A stretch of DNA of 35,214 nt. Origin: an uncultured Acidimicrobiia bacterium (lineage in GTDB: Bacteria > Actinomycetota > Acidimicrobiia > Acidimicrobiales > SZUA-35). Positions 1 through 7,754 of the stretch are shown in pieces (within the stretch, counting starts at the first letter, position 1; the number at the start of each line of letters is the position of its first letter). The translations under genes were made by a program, and so were the position numbers. Where the stretch lies: contig CALACD010000040.1 in the NCBI GenBank assembly GCA_937890445.1, positions 1 to 35,214 of the forward strand. Direction: 5' to 3'. The notes under the pieces are model-generated. The model had not been told where the DNA came from and made no database searches. It saw only the letters and a list, made by a program, of their open reading frames with translations.

Positions 1-392
1 GTCACACCGAGGCCGGTGAACAATGTCATGATGATGCTGGCCGTGATGGCCGCCCGCATGCCGATGGGTTTCCGGCCTTCGACGACCGCCGTGAACAGCA
101 GCACGATGGCGGCCAGCGTCACGTCCGGGAGTCCACTGACCCACACCGCGATGGTGCCCGTGGTGCCGATGATCAGCGCTGCGATGGGCCAGATCCGTCG
201 AACGAAGACGGCTGCCCCGGGGGCGGCCATCAGGAACCAGATCGGACCGGGGGGAACCGCGATCTCCTGATACCCGGGTCGCTCGCTGATCTCGAGGCTG
301 ATCGCAGTCAGGAAACTGATGGCGATCAGCAGCGAGCCGAGCGCGAGATCGAAGAGGAGTCGCCGCCGATCGAAGTCGAGGATGGCGTGCAT
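1..392 (-). CDS. Multi-pass membrane protein, N-terminal part (probable sensor domain of a histidine kinase); runs off the window
   Basis: I read this by hand on the minus strand; it is not in the ORF track because its stop lies outside the window. The visible 130 codons begin MHAILDFDRRRLLFDLALGS and contain about five hydrophobic segments separated by short charged loops (for example LLFDLALGSLLIAISFLTAI and WPIAALIIGTTGTIAVWV). A basic/aromatic start followed by 4-5 membrane spans is typical of the sensor region of actinobacterial NarL-system histidine kinases, but no kinase domain is visible, so that role is inferred. The ATG at 392 is supported by a TACGGT -10 box exactly 7 nt upstream, the same arrangement as many other genes here. 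It could equally be another membrane protein. The plus-strand ORF 16-270 is its shadow. Confidence 0.6.
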   Translation of the reverse strand, partial: MHAILDFDRRRLLFDLALGSLLIAISFLTAISLEISERPGYQEIAVPPGPIWFLMAAPGAAVFVRRIWPIAALIIGTTGTIAVWVSGLPDVTLAAIVLLFTAVVEGRKPIGMRAAITASIIMTLFTGLGV

Positions 393-399
393 CCGGCGA

Positions 400-405
400 A
401 CCGTA
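400..405 (-). promoter_or_regulatory. -10 box TACGGT of a leaderless promoter for the partial membrane protein
   Basis: TACGGT (fits TANNNT) on the minus strand is followed by 7 nt and then the ATG at 392, which would put the transcription start on or next to the start codon. No convincing -35 is visible. Confidence 0.5.
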
Positions 406-494
406 CCGGAATCGTCCCGCCTGGTCGTCCGCCCTCGGTAGGAGTGTGGCGGGCCTCCGTCCTCCGAAAGGACGAGGACGTTCCGAGGTCCCAG

Positions 495-500
495 TAGACT
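495..500 (+). promoter_or_regulatory. -10 box TAGACT before the cyclase GTG start
   Basis: TAGACT (TANNNT) lies 8 nt before the GTG at 509. It supports that start over the longer GTG at 446, whose GGAG-like sequence is only 1-2 nt away and too close to act as a ribosome binding site. Confidence 0.4.
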
Positions 501-508
501 CTCTGACA

Positions 509-3500
509 GTGAAATGTACGTCGTGTGGCAGCGAATCATCCCCCGGGGCCAGGTTCTGCTCGACGTGCGGCGCTCCGCTCTCGGTCATTGAAGAAGAGCG
601 TCGAGTCGTCACGGTTCTCTTCGCCGACATCGTCGGGTTCACCGGATTGGCTGAGCATCTCGACCCCGAACAGGTCAAGCGACGGGTCGACGCCTGTTTC
701 GAGCGGTTGGCACTCGATATCACGTCCTTCGGAGGCGTCGTCGACAAGGTTCTCGGTGACGGGATCATCGCACTCTTCGGCGCGCCCGTGGCCCACGAGG
801 ATGATGCCGAGCGCGCCGTTCGAGCCGGGCTTCGCATGCAGCAGGCGGCGGCCTCGATGACCAGTGAATTCGCTCCTTCGCTGCAATTGCGCATCGGGAT
901 CAACACCGGTGAGGTATTGGTCGGGAACACCTCGACTGGCCGTGATTACACGGCCATGGGTGACGTCGTCAACAGTGCATCTCGATTCCAATCACTCGCA
1001 GATCCTGGCCAGGTGCTGGTCGGGGAAGCCACCCACACCGCGACCAAGGAGGCCATCTCCTATCACGACCTGGGCGAACTCGAGGTCAAGGGTCGGCAAG
1101 GCACGCTGCGGACGTGGGTCGCGCTCAGCGCGGTCCGTCCTCCTGGTTCACGCAGCCGACGGATTGCCGAGTTCGTGGGTCGCGAGTACGAGCTCAAGCT
1201 CCTGCATGCCCAGGCCGACCTGGCCTTCGCCCGCTCGCAAGCCCAGATCGCCACCGTCTTCGGAGAGGCCGGCGCAGGCAAGACCCGCTTGGTCGAGGAG
1301 GCCGCCGGGCAATTGGCATCGAGATTCGGGGCGCGGGTGCTCGAGGGTCGTTGCGTTCCCTACGGTGAGGCCAACGTGTGGTGGCCCTTCGCCGATGTGC
1401 TCCGTCATGTCTTCGGCCTCGAAACCGACAGCGCCGAGAACGATGCAGCAAACCTCGTCGAGGCCAGCCTGGCCAAGTACTACTCGACGCTGAGCGGCGT
1501 GCCGACGGGTGATCTGCATCGGATCCACACCGCACTCATGCATGCGCTGGGTTTCGCCACGCCGCTGCGCGGTGGTGACCGGCTCCGCAACCGGGCCGAG
1601 GTGACCTTGGCCATCACGCAGCTGATGTCGGTCGAGTTGGAGCGGCGGCCCGTCGTTCTGGTGCTCTCCGATGTCCACTGGGCGGCCGAGGGGGTCTGGC
1701 GACTGTTGCAGCATCTCCTGAACGAATTGTCGAGGTCTCGGCTCCTGGTCCTGGTGACGGCTCGGCGATCCGAGACCGATCGCGCGGTCGATGGTCGTTT
1801 CGGTTCGGTGAGCGTGGAACTCGGCCCGCTCGACAACGATGCGGCGCTGCAACTGGTGGCCAAGCTGGGTATCGAGCTGCCGGCGGATCAGGTCGAAGAG
1901 CTCATCGAACGCAGTGGCGGCAATCCGTTCTTCCTGGAAGAGTTGGCGATGCTGGTCTCGAACCGGTCCGAACCGGTGGCGGGCGCCATCGTGCCGACGC
2001 TGGATCAGATCCCGGACAACCTGAGGGGCATTCTGGCCGCCCGCCTCGATCGGCTTGCTCCTTCGGCCCGCAGCCTTCTGGAAGCTGCAGCGGTCCTGGG
2101 TCGGAGCAGTTCGGTCGACGCGTTGCGGATCATCGCCCGTGAGATGGGGATCAGCGAGGACATCAGCTCGGAGCTCGCCACACTCGAGACGGCCGATCTG
2201 GTCGCCGTCCATGGCAATCGCTACGAGTTCCTGTCCGATCTGGTTCGAGAGGTCGCGTACGCGACCATCACCAAGACGGTGCGAGCACAACGCCATGCCG
2301 GTATTGCCCGCTATCTCGAAGACACCCAGCAGGGCCCGGTGCGCAATTCGCGAGTTGTGGCCATCGCCCGCCACTATCGCGCCGCAGCCGAGTTGATTCG
2401 AGAGCTGCACGACGTGAGCGGGCTCGACACCGTCGAGATCGTGAGCAAGGCGTTGCAATGGCTCGACGATGCCGGTTGGCGGGCGCTCGAAGCCGGCGTC
2501 CCGAAGGACGCCATCGATTGGTTCGGCTCCGGCCTGGAGCTGAGCAATGACGACGAGTCGCAGGCCAGGTTCCTGCTCGGTCGGGCCAAGGCCCGGTGCG
2601 AGATCCGCGATGTCATCGGCACCCGCTCGGACCTCGAACGACTCGACGCTTTCAGTCGTCACGATCCGCTCCTGGCGGCTCAGGTGCTCGTCGTGAGTGG
2701 CGACATCGATCAGAAGGCCGGTGATCTCGACCGCTCGGCTGGCTTGTTGCGTGAAGCCGCCGATCGTCTCGAAGCGCTCGGTGAGGGTGGCCATCAGGCC
2801 CTGGCATTGCGTCTGCTGGGCCGGACCGAGATGCTGCGCGGCGATGAGCCGATGGCGCTTCAGGCCTTCAATGCGGCCCGAGAGGTGGCCGCAGCGTCGG
2901 GGAATCCTCGAGAGCTGGCCTGGACGGTGCAGAGCCTCGCCTGGTTCGCCTTCCGCGCCGGGCGGGTCACCGAGGCCAGCGCGTTCGTCGTCGAGGCCAA
3001 GGCCCTCTTCGAGGAGCTCGATGATCGGGGCGGTCTGGCTTGGACCAAGGGAGTCGAGGCCTGGGTCGCGTTCCACGAGGGCGACTGGGAGCTGGCGAAG
3101 ACCTTGGTGGCCGAGGTGCTGCCCGAGACCAGACGCCGGGGAGATCCGTGGGCGGAAGCAATCATGTTGAGTCTGGAGACCTCGATGGCGTTGTGGTCGG
3201 GGGAGTCGAGGCGGGCCCTGGAACTTGCTCGTGAGACCCAGGCCCTGGCCGAGAAGGCCGACGAGTTCTCCCTTGCCGTACAGGTGCGAGCGCTCGAAGG
3301 CCGAGCGCTGATCTCCAGAGGTCGAGTATTGGAGGGGATCGGTGCGCTCGAGCAGTCGTTTGCCCTGTCGGACCGTGCTGGTGATGACGAGAGCCGCCGG
3401 ATCGCCGTGAGCAGCAACTGCGCAGCGTCGGTCCGGTTGGGCGACCCCGAGCGAGTGATCCGGTGGGCTGCTCGATTCGATGGTGCGCTCGGCGACCCAA

Positions 3501-4006
3501 CCGTGGTCGGCGAGAGCGATTTGTCGGTGTCGCTCGCCTTGGCGTTGCTGCAGCGAGGTGCCGTCGACGAGGCCTCGAGCCAGATCTCGTGGATCGACTC
3601 GTTCGAAGGCGACCGACGGGTGAACAGTTACGGCCAAGCGGTGGGGGCGATTGTTGCCAGTGCCCTGGACGAGCGCGAACTCGCCGTTTCCAAGGCCTCG
3701 ACCGTGCTCGAAGGCCCGTCGACGTATCTCGATCGGACCATGGCTCGGTTGGCGCTCGCTGCGGTTGCCTATCGGATGGGTGATGCCGATGGATTCGATC
3801 TCAACCTGGACGAGGCCCGCGCCATTCTCGTGGTCACCGATGACCTGGTCACGCCGCTGATCGTCGATCTGTTCGCCGCCGTGGGCGGACGAGGGGATGT
3901 TGACGGGGCCGAGGCGGCGTTGCGCCTGCTGTCGATCGATCCGACTGGCTGGCGCAACGCTTGGAGCCTCGCCACCGGTGTCACACCGGCGATTTCGTCA
4001 CCCTGA
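509..4006 (+). CDS. Class III adenylate/guanylate cyclase fused to zinc ribbon, AAA-type ATPase and TPR region
   Basis: A cytoplasmic signalling protein of about 1165 aa. Numbering from the GTG at 509: zinc ribbon C3/C6/C17/C20; class III cyclase domain about 33-205 with metal-binding D40 (FADIVGFT) and D84 (LGDG), substrate-side K80 and a DYTAMGD segment, and transition-state N155/R159 (NSASR), so it looks catalytically competent, probably making cAMP. An ATPase module follows (FVGRE at about 222, Walker A GEAGAGKTR 252-260, Walker B-like VLVLSDVHWA), then a long helical region to the end with TPR character. No C-terminal LuxR helix-turn-helix is seen, unlike some relatives. The track start (446) adds 21 aa of poor character; family members usually begin just before the CxxC, which favours 509. 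The last 26 bp overlap the convergent peroxiredoxin gene. Confidence 0.93.
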   Translation: MKCTSCGSESSPGARFCSTCGAPLSVIEEERRVVTVLFADIVGFTGLAEHLDPEQVKRRVDACFERLALDITSFGGVVDKVLGDGIIALFGAPVAHEDDAERAVRAGLRMQQAAASMTSEFAPSLQLRIGINTGEVLVGNTSTGRDYTAMGDVVNSASRFQSLADPGQVLVGEATHTATKEAISYHDLGELEVKGRQGTLRTWVALSAVRPPGSRSRRIAEFVGREYELKLLHAQADLAFARSQAQIATVFGEAGAGKTRLVEEAAGQLASRFGARVLEGRCVPYGEANVWWPFADVLRHVFGLETDSAENDAANLVEASLAKYYSTLSGVPTGDLHRIHTALMHALGFATPLRGGDRLRNRAEVTLAITQLMSVELERRPVVLVLSDVHWAAEGVWRLLQHLLNELSRSRLLVLVTARRSETDRAVDGRFGSVSVELGPLDNDAALQLVAKLGIELPADQVEELIERSGGNPFFLEELAMLVSNRSEPVAGAIVPTLDQIPDNLRGILAARLDRLAPSARSLLEAAAVLGRSSSVDALRIIAREMGISEDISSELATLETADLVAVHGNRYEFLSDLVREVAYATITKTVRAQRHAGIARYLEDTQQGPVRNSRVVAIARHYRAAAELIRELHDVSGLDTVEIVSKALQWLDDAGWRALEAGVPKDAIDWFGSGLELSNDDESQARFLLGRAKARCEIRDVIGTRSDLERLDAFSRHDPLLAAQVLVVSGDIDQKAGDLDRSAGLLREAADRLEALGEGGHQALALRLLGRTEMLRGDEPMALQAFNAAREVAAASGNPRELAWTVQSLAWFAFRAGRVTEASAFVVEAKALFEELDDRGGLAWTKGVEAWVAFHEGDWELAKTLVAEVLPETRRRGDPWAEAIMLSLETSMALWSGESRRALELARETQALAEKADEFSLAVQVRALEGRALISRGRVLEGIGALEQSFALSDRAGDDESRRIAVSSNCAASVRLGDPERVIRWAARFDGALGDPTVVGESDLSVSLALALLQRGAVDEASSQISWIDSFEGDRRVNSYGQAVGAIVASALDERELAVSKASTVLEGPSTYLDRTMARLALAAVAYRMGDADGFDLNLDEARAILVVTDDLVTPLIVDLFAAVGGRGDVDGAEAALRLLSIDPTGWRNAWSLATGVTPAISSP

Positions 4007-4613
4007 GATAGGGCTTCTGCTCGTCCCAGCCGCCGGGGAAGAGTTCCTTCGCTTCCTCGTTGGAGAGCGCAGGCACGATGATCACATCGTCGCCCTTGGT
4101 CCAGTTGACCGGTGTCGCGACCCTGTAGCCGTCGGTCAGCTGGAGCGAATCGATCACACGGAGGATCTCGTCGAAGTTGCGGCCCGTCGACGCCGGGTAG
4201 GTCAGCGTGAGGCGGACCTTGTTGGCCGGGTCGATCACGAAGACGGAGCGAACGGTCATGGTGTCGTTGGCATTGGGGTGAATCATGTCGTAGAGGTCGG
4301 CAACGACCCGATCGGGATCGCCGATCATGGGGAAGTTGACCGCCGTGCCCTGGGTCTCCTCGATGTCCTTTGCCCATTCGGCATGGCGGTCGATGGGGTC
4401 GACGCTGAGGCCGATGACCTTGACACCGCGGGCGGCGAACTCGCTCGAGAGCTTTGCCGTGTAGCCCAGCTCGGTTGTGCACACCGGCGTGAAGTCCTTC
4501 GGATGCGAGAACAGCACGCCCCACGAGCCTTCCTTCCAGGTGTGGAAGGTGATGGTTCCCTCGGTGGTGTCGGTCGTGAAGTCGGGTGCGATATCGCCAA
4601 GTCGTAAAGCCAT
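3981..4613 (-). CDS. Peroxiredoxin, 1-Cys (Prx6-type)
   Basis: A thiol peroxidase of 210 aa that reduces H2O2 and organic hydroperoxides. Peroxidatic Cys45 sits in the motif HPKDFTPVCTTE, and it is the only cysteine in the protein, so it has no internal resolving cysteine. The C-terminal extension (about residues 150-210, with KPYLRVTKSP) and the length fit the Prx6 subfamily. The ATG at 4613 has TACCCT 6 nt upstream, suggesting a leaderless message. The 3' end overlaps the convergent cyclase gene by 26 bp. It lies directly downstream of an L-2-hydroxyglutarate oxidase in the same direction. An FAD oxidase may release H2O2, so a detoxifying partnership is plausible but inferred. Confidence 0.95.
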   Translation of the reverse strand: MALRLGDIAPDFTTDTTEGTITFHTWKEGSWGVLFSHPKDFTPVCTTELGYTAKLSSEFAARGVKVIGLSVDPIDRHAEWAKDIEETQGTAVNFPMIGDPDRVVADLYDMIHPNANDTMTVRSVFVIDPANKVRLTLTYPASTGRNFDEILRVIDSLQLTDGYRVATPVNWTKGDDVIIVPALSNEEAKELFPGGWDEQKPYLRVTKSPV

Positions 4614-4619
4614 GGCGAC

Positions 4620-4665
4620 AGGGTAAAGGGATTTCGGGAAAAGCTGATCGGTTTAGTCGGATTTA
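4620..4665 (-). promoter_or_regulatory. Peroxiredoxin promoter region: -10 TACCCT plus direct repeat TAAAtCCGA/TAAACCGA
   Basis: On the minus strand TACCCT (4625-4620) precedes the ATG at 4613 by 6 nt. Further upstream, in the most AT-rich stretch of the neighbourhood, TAAATCCGA (4665-4657) and TAAACCGA (4655-4648) form a direct repeat about one helical turn apart, centred roughly 30-40 nt before the -10. This is where an activator or redox regulator could bind. No known regulator motif is recognised. Confidence 0.4.
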
Positions 4666-4731
4666 ACGACTTCATTTGGCGTCCGTGCCTGTTGCTGACG
4701 CAGTCGAGGACCGCCAGAACGAGGAATCGGG

Positions 4732-5946
4732 TCAGACGGGGTGGGTGGCGAGTCGAGTCACGATCTGGTCACCGATTGCCAGCGACGCCGTGGCCGCAGG
4801 AGAAGGAGCGTTGAGGACGTTCACGACTCGTTTGGTCTCGGCCCACACGAAATCGTCCAGTAGTGCCCCTTGTCGAGATACGGCCTGGGCCCGAACGCCG
4901 GCCGGCGACGCGACGAGATCCTCGATCTGGACCTCGGGCACGAGCCGTTGGAGGGCCGTCACGAATGCCTTCTTCGACAGCGAGCGGTAGTACTCACCCA
5001 TACCGGTACGCCAGTAGTTCTTGGCCAGCCGCCACCAGCCTGGATTGGCCAGAACCTCGGCCAGGTCCTTGCCGTTGATGTCGCCCCAGGTGTACCCCTC
5101 TCGAGCGAGTGCCAGAACGGCGTTGGGTCCGGCATGGATCGAGTCGTCGATCATTCGGGTCAGATGCACTCCGAGGAAGGGGAAGTCGGGGTCGGGTACG
5201 GGATAGATCAGCGTCTTCACCAGGAACCTCCGATGTTCGGCCAGTTCGTAGTACTCACCTCGGAACGGCATGATCCGCTCGGTGGTGGAAGGATCGGTGA
5301 ACCGGGCCAATCGATCGCTGTGCAGGCCACCGCAGGTGATGACGAGATCGGCTTCGATGTCGCCGCCGGTGGTGGAGACCCGCACCGAATCGGAACGCTC
5401 GTCGATGCCGGTCACGGTAGTGGCCATGCGGATATCGGCGCCGATGCCGGTCAGGAGGCCAGCCAGGGTCCGGCAGACCTGCTTGTAGTCGGTGATCCCG
5501 GAGCTGGGCACGTGGAGAGCAGTGAAGCCGGCCGCGTGGGGCTCGATCTCGCGGAGTTCTTCCTTCCCGATGCGTCGAACTCCTACGCCGTTGGCGGCCG
5601 CTCGTTCTTCGAGGATGTCCAAACGTGGCACGTCTTCATGGCGAGTGGCCACGATCACCTTGCCGCACACGTCGTGTTTGATCCCGTGTTCTTCGCAGAA
5701 GCGGACCATCTCGGCCCGTCCCTCGGTGCAGGTCTTGGCCTTGAGGCTGCCGGGCTTGTAGTAGATGCCCGAGTGCAGCACACCCGAGTTGTGGCCCGTC
5801 TGGTGAGAGGCGAGGTCTGCTTCCTTCTCGACCAGGATGATCTTTGCATCGGGGCGCTGACCGTGCAGTTTCCAGCCGGTCGCCAAGCCAACGATGCCAC
5901 CCCCGACGATCACGATCGTTTCTTGTTTGTGCTCTACAGAAGTCAT
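4732..5946 (-). CDS. lhgO: L-2-hydroxyglutarate oxidase (FAD-dependent, DAO fold)
   Basis: Oxidises L-2-hydroxyglutarate to 2-oxoglutarate, passing electrons to the respiratory chain (E. coli LhgO) or to oxygen in some homologues. The 404-aa protein has an N-terminal Rossmann FAD motif VIVGGGIVGLATGW (about 12-25) and the family signature HQTGHNSGVLHSGIYYKPGS (48-67). The conserved FRGEYYEL, HLTRMIDDSIHAGPNAVLA and C-terminal SPAGVRAQAV/NAPSPAATASLAIG blocks are also present. Length is normal for the family. GAGGA lies 5-6 nt before the ATG, a good ribosome binding site. It sits between the LysM lipoprotein and the peroxiredoxin on the same strand. No 2-hydroxyglutarate-producing gene is visible nearby. 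Confidence 0.93.
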   Translation of the reverse strand: MTSVEHKQETIVIVGGGIVGLATGWKLHGQRPDAKIILVEKEADLASHQTGHNSGVLHSGIYYKPGSLKAKTCTEGRAEMVRFCEEHGIKHDVCGKVIVATRHEDVPRLDILEERAAANGVGVRRIGKEELREIEPHAAGFTALHVPSSGITDYKQVCRTLAGLLTGIGADIRMATTVTGIDERSDSVRVSTTGGDIEADLVITCGGLHSDRLARFTDPSTTERIMPFRGEYYELAEHRRFLVKTLIYPVPDPDFPFLGVHLTRMIDDSIHAGPNAVLALAREGYTWGDINGKDLAEVLANPGWWRLAKNYWRTGMGEYYRSLSKKAFVTALQRLVPEVQIEDLVASPAGVRAQAVSRQGALLDDFVWAETKRVVNVLNAPSPAATASLAIGDQIVTRLATHPV

Positions 5947-6063
5947 GGTTTCCTCATGGCTCGATGGCCTCGGCGGATGGCGACGGACAGCAACGCCCGT
6001 TCTCGGTTTCCGGACGTTTCCTCCATCATCGGACGATGTGTCACCGGAATCAACCGATCCGGG

Positions 6064-6465
6064 TCACCCGTCGGTCGAGCTGTCGGGGGAAGTGGAAGAA
6101 GCATCGCTGGTCGAGTCGACGTTGGCAGCGATGCTCGGGGGAGGAATCGCGATCTGCTGACCGACCTTGATGCTGTCCACGTCCGAGATGGCGTTGAAGT
6201 CGGCCAACGCCGAAGTACTGATGCCGAAACGCTGGGCGATGACGGACAACGAGTCGCCCGGCTGGATGACGTAGGTGACCTCGGTTGGGGCCGTCGTTGT
6301 CGTTGTCTCGGCAACGGGAGGCGCGGTGGTCGACGGTGTTGTGGGCGGCGTTTCGGCTGCGGTTTCGTCGGGTGCCGACCGCCCGCATCCGGTGACCGCG
6401 ATGACCAGCGCCATGCACAACCCGGTCATCGCCGGACGAACGTCGAACTTCTGTCGATGATGCAT
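6064..6465 (-). CDS. LysM-domain lipoprotein
   Basis: A small exported protein of 133 aa. It has a basic start, a hydrophobic segment MTGLCMALVIAVTGC ending in a lipobox-like VTGC (Cys about 27), a Thr/Pro-rich linker, and one LysM domain (about 64-110, YVIQPGDSLSVIAQRFGIS...IKVGQQIAIPP). A Ser/Asp/Thr-rich tail follows. LysM binds N-acetylglucosamine-containing glycans such as peptidoglycan, so it is probably tethered to the membrane outer face and contacts the wall. GAGGAGCG 5-6 nt upstream of the ATG is a clear ribosome binding site. There is no attached hydrolase domain. Confidence 0.88.
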   Translation of the reverse strand: MHHRQKFDVRPAMTGLCMALVIAVTGCGRSAPDETAAETPPTTPSTTAPPVAETTTTTAPTEVTYVIQPGDSLSVIAQRFGISTSALADFNAISDVDSIKVGQQIAIPPPSIAANVDSTSDASSTSPDSSTDG

Positions 6466-6492
6466 GGTCGCTCCTCGTTCGTGATCGGTTCG

Positions 6493-6514
6493 TCTGGGGA
6501 GTCAAGGCCCCAGA
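6493..6514. terminator. Hairpin TCTGGGG-N8-CCCCAGA between rsgA and the LysM gene
   Basis: A perfect 7-bp inverted repeat with an 8-nt loop lies in the gap downstream of rsgA and upstream of the LysM gene. No T-tract follows on the minus strand. It may be a factor-assisted terminator or mRNA-stabilising stem that separates the upstream three-gene run from the LysM gene. Confidence 0.4.
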
Positions 6515-6570
6515 GGACGCTGATGCTCGGTCGACGCACCGCAGCTTAATTGGTGGGCTGTGCCCTGGGT

Positions 6571-7692
6571 TCAACGCTCGCCGGAGCCCGATTTGCGGCG
6601 ACGGTCCGCAGATCGCTTCTTGGCCTTCGGGTTCGAGCGTTCGGCATCGCGACGATGCTCGGCATCGGCGCGATCTCGTGACTCGTGGCGTCGCTCGAAG
6701 TCCAAGAGTTGCTCGTCCTGCTGGGCCAGCTCGGCATTGAGCTGAATCCAGTGCTCGAGTCGCCGTTCGTTGATCAGGCCGTCCATCCGGGCCGCCCGGA
6801 TGGCGCATCCCGGTTCTTGGTTGTGTGCGCAGTTGCCGAATCGGCATTCGGACGCAGCCTCGGCGATCTCCGGGAAGGTCTTCGCCAACCCGACATGGGC
6901 TTGCCAGAGGCCGACCTCTCGAATGCCAGGAGTGTCGATCACGATTCCGCCATCGGGAAGCGGGATGAGGTCCCGGGTCACGGTCGTGTGTCGTCCGCGT
7001 TTGTCGGTGGCGCGAACCTGGCCGGTCCGTTGGACTGCCCCCCCTGACAGTTCGTTGACCAGCGTGGATTTGCCGATACCCGACAGCCCGATCAGGGCCA
7101 CGGTTCGGGCCGCGGTGAACCGAGCCCGAATTCGATCGATGTTACGACCGGTCACGGTCGAGATGGCCAGCGTCTCCACACCGGGAGCAACCGTCTGGAT
7201 CGAGCGAACGGCTTCCTCGTGATGGGCTACCTCGTCCGCCTTCGTCAGCAGGACGAACGGTCGGGCCCCGCTCTCCCAGGCAATGACGAGTTGTCGTTCG
7301 AGGCGTCGGAGGTTCACCGGCCGGTCGAGTCCGTGCATCACGAACACGTCGTCCACGTTGGCTGCCAGGACCTGGGGCTCGGGAATCGGCCCGGGCGCTC
7401 GTCGAGCCAGCGCCGTGCGACGCTTGGCGATGCCGCTGATCGACGGTCCGTCTTCCGGGCTGTCCACGATGGTCACGAAGTCGCCCGTGGCCGGCGCCAG
7501 ATCGTTTGCCGACCGCACCGAGCTCGATGCAACGGTGATGGCGTCCGATCCGTTGTACACCACCGAGAATCCGCGGCTGGCCCGACCGATCCTGCCGACC
7601 TGGTCATGGGCCGACTTGTCGGCCCACCGTTGAAGAGTCGTTGTCCAGCCGAGTTGTGTCAGATTCGGATGCGTGTCGGGGAGCTTGGCCAT
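6571..7692 (-). CDS. rsgA: Ribosome small-subunit-dependent GTPase A
   Basis: A late 30S assembly GTPase (YjeQ/RsgA) of 373 aa. It has an N-terminal OB-like domain and a circularly permuted GTPase domain in the order G4 (TKAD, 150-153), G1/Walker A (GLSGIGKST, 202-210), switch region (GRHTT), G3 (DTPG, 253-256). A zinc finger C283/C288/H290/C296 (ECRFGNCAHNQEPGC) follows. The C-terminus is a very basic tail (AKKRSADRRRKSGSGER), suited to rRNA contact. It lies 62 bp downstream of the peptidase gene on the same strand. No strong ribosome binding site is visible before the ATG. Confidence 0.95.
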   Translation of the reverse strand: MAKLPDTHPNLTQLGWTTTLQRWADKSAHDQVGRIGRASRGFSVVYNGSDAITVASSSVRSANDLAPATGDFVTIVDSPEDGPSISGIAKRRTALARRAPGPIPEPQVLAANVDDVFVMHGLDRPVNLRRLERQLVIAWESGARPFVLLTKADEVAHHEEAVRSIQTVAPGVETLAISTVTGRNIDRIRARFTAARTVALIGLSGIGKSTLVNELSGGAVQRTGQVRATDKRGRHTTVTRDLIPLPDGGIVIDTPGIREVGLWQAHVGLAKTFPEIAEAASECRFGNCAHNQEPGCAIRAARMDGLINERRLEHWIQLNAELAQQDEQLLDFERRHESRDRADAEHRRDAERSNPKAKKRSADRRRKSGSGER

Positions 7693-7754
7693 GGGGGATC
7701 AGCGGGAGTGGGCCGGAACGGGCTGAACGGCGAGGGAAACGATGTCGACCTTCG

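Noticed and set aside
1148-3637. 829-aa minus-strand ORF opposite the cyclase gene
   Set aside because: Long antisense frame that is open because of the high GC content and codon bias of the sense gene. Its translation is rich in Arg, Gly, Gln and His, shows no recognisable domain, and the plus-strand gene has clear motifs.
4870-6549. 559-aa plus-strand ORF opposite the L-2-hydroxyglutarate oxidase and LysM genes
   Set aside because: Shadow ORF spanning two well-recognised genes; composition has no domain features.
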